The notes below the pieces were generated by a model, which did no database searches, was not told the origin of the DNA, and was given only the letters and a program-made list of their open reading frames with translations. Source: Candidatus Poribacteria bacterium (GTDB lineage: Bacteria > Poribacteria > WGA-4E > UBA9662). From it: DNA of 15,151 nt. Shown one piece after another: positions 14,624 to 15,151 of the stretch (the first letter of the stretch is position 1; each line of letters opens with the position of its first letter). The DNA is taken from the NCBI GenBank assembly GCA_002699335.1, contig PACG01000247.1, positions 6,577 through 21,727 of the forward strand. Direction: 5' to 3'. The translations under genes were made by a program, and so were the position numbers.

Positions 14624-15151
14624 ATGAAACGGAAAGATTTTTTGGTATCTGCTACCGCTGGGCTCCTTACCCTCAGTCAGGTTTCTGAAGCCCAACGCCC
14701 TGACCGTCCAGACAGAGAAGGTTCTCGTAACCAACGGAGAGGAAGACCAGGTGGAAACCGCGGCGGCGGTATGGCCGGCATGATTACAGGGATGATGGGG
14801 ACTTCTTGGGTTGGCTTAACGTTTGAAGTCAATGTCGATGACAAAACGCTGTTGGCAGCACGCTCGATTTACCAGAAGACGATGGACGAATCCAAAAAAT
14901 TGATGGCTGAAGCTATGGAAACGCGTGATTGGCAGAGTATGCGTCCCAAAATGGAAGCCATCCGTAATACTCACAAGGATGGGCTCAAGAAAATCCTGAG
15001 TGAAGAGCAGATGACCAAACTGGAAGAATACGAACAGGAGCAGATGCAGCAACAGGCGCAACGCTTTGGCGGCGGACGACGTGGTGGCGGCGGACGACGT
15101 GGTGGCGGCGAACGACGTGGTGGCGGCGAACGACGTGGTGGCGGCGAACGA
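14624..15151 (+). CDS. Exported Spy/CpxP-like (LTxxQ-type) protein with Gly-Arg repeat tail, 3'-truncated
   Basis: The frame is open from ATG 14624 (GGAG six bases upstream) to the last base, giving 176 residues with no stop. The N-terminus RKDFLVSATAGLLTLSQVSEA is a signal sequence with a near-Tat RK motif. A disordered Arg/Gly/Asp/Pro segment follows (24-48). Residues about 64-145 form a charged helical hairpin with LSEEQMTKLEEYEQEQ, similar to the LTxxQ motif region of periplasmic chaperones Spy and CpxP. From residue 149 the protein becomes a six-residue Gly-Arg repeat. As the gene just after a sigma/anti-sigma/RseB set it is a natural candidate effector: a chaperone for damaged envelope proteins. 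Similarity to Spy/CpxP is by pattern only. Confidence 0.65.
   Translation, partial: MKRKDFLVSATAGLLTLSQVSEAQRPDRPDREGSRNQRRGRPGGNRGGGMAGMITGMMGTSWVGLTFEVNVDDKTLLAARSIYQKTMDESKKLMAEAMETRDWQSMRPKMEAIRNTHKDGLKKILSEEQMTKLEEYEQEQMQQQAQRFGGGRRGGGGRRGGGERRGGGERRGGGER
15068..15151 (+). repeat. 18-bp tandem repeat encoding Gly-Gly-(Gly/Glu)-Arg-Arg-Gly
   Basis: Four full and one partial in-frame copies of an 18-bp unit run to the end of the window: 15068-15085, 15086-15103, 15104-15121, 15122-15139 and 15140-15151. The units differ only in the third codon: GGA (Gly) in the first two, GAA (Glu) in the rest. Copy identity is otherwise complete, indicating recent expansion; the true copy number lies beyond the window. 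Confidence 0.9.

Noticed and set aside
14816..15061. 81-codon minus-strand frame
   Set aside because: Antisense to the Spy-like coding region, which has its own start, ribosome site and signal sequence.
15068..15151. CRISPR array or intergenic repeat
   Set aside because: The 18-bp units are contiguous without spacers and lie in frame inside a coding region.

Overview
The window looks like chromosomal DNA from an uncultured Gram-negative-type bacterium, most plausibly of the Poribacteria / FCB-like kind. This is inferred from gene content alone: a secreted sugar-hydrolase-like protein ending in a FlgD-type immunoglobulin domain (residues around WDGRDQEGRILPNGIYFY), a Tat-signal aldo/keto reductase, a zinc-free MDR dehydrogenase beside a sulfatase, and an ECF sigma / RseB-type envelope stress cassette. 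Base composition is moderate and even (mid-40s % GC by eye), with frequent TTG and GTG starts. I see no phage, transposase, CRISPR array, tRNA or rRNA.

Layout. Bases 3-599 (+) hold the 3' end of a HEAT-repeat gene. It converges on a membrane-anchored VWA protein gene (1636-644, -). A large secreted alpha-glucuronidase/GH20-N-like protein runs 1847-4345 (+). Bases 4346-5020 have no convincing gene, only short broken frames, one of them behind a strong Shine-Dalgarno sequence. A minus-strand unit then reads 7551 to 5021: Tat-exported aldo/keto reductase, an XdhC-family protein, and an unrecognised 126-residue protein whose GTG start overlaps the xdhC stop. Across a 248-bp divergent promoter region, a plus-strand unit reads 7800-11412: MDR dehydrogenase, HD-domain protein and a signal-less sulfatase with a C-A-A-H-R formylglycine motif.

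The last 3.7 kb (11495 to the window end) is the most coherent system. It encodes a TPR/membrane protein, an ECF sigma factor, a zf-HC2 anti-sigma factor with one membrane span, an RseB/MucB-like secreted protein, and a truncated exported Spy/CpxP-like protein whose C-terminus is an 18-bp (six-residue) Gly-Arg tandem repeat running off the window. This resembles the rpoE-rseA-rseB logic of proteobacteria followed by a possible envelope chaperone target. The short gap before the Spy-like gene holds a TTAAAC-N16-CGTC element resembling known ECF-sigma promoters, plus hairpins. The working hypothesis is a self-contained envelope-stress circuit: sigma, membrane anti-sigma, periplasmic sensor, chaperone effector.
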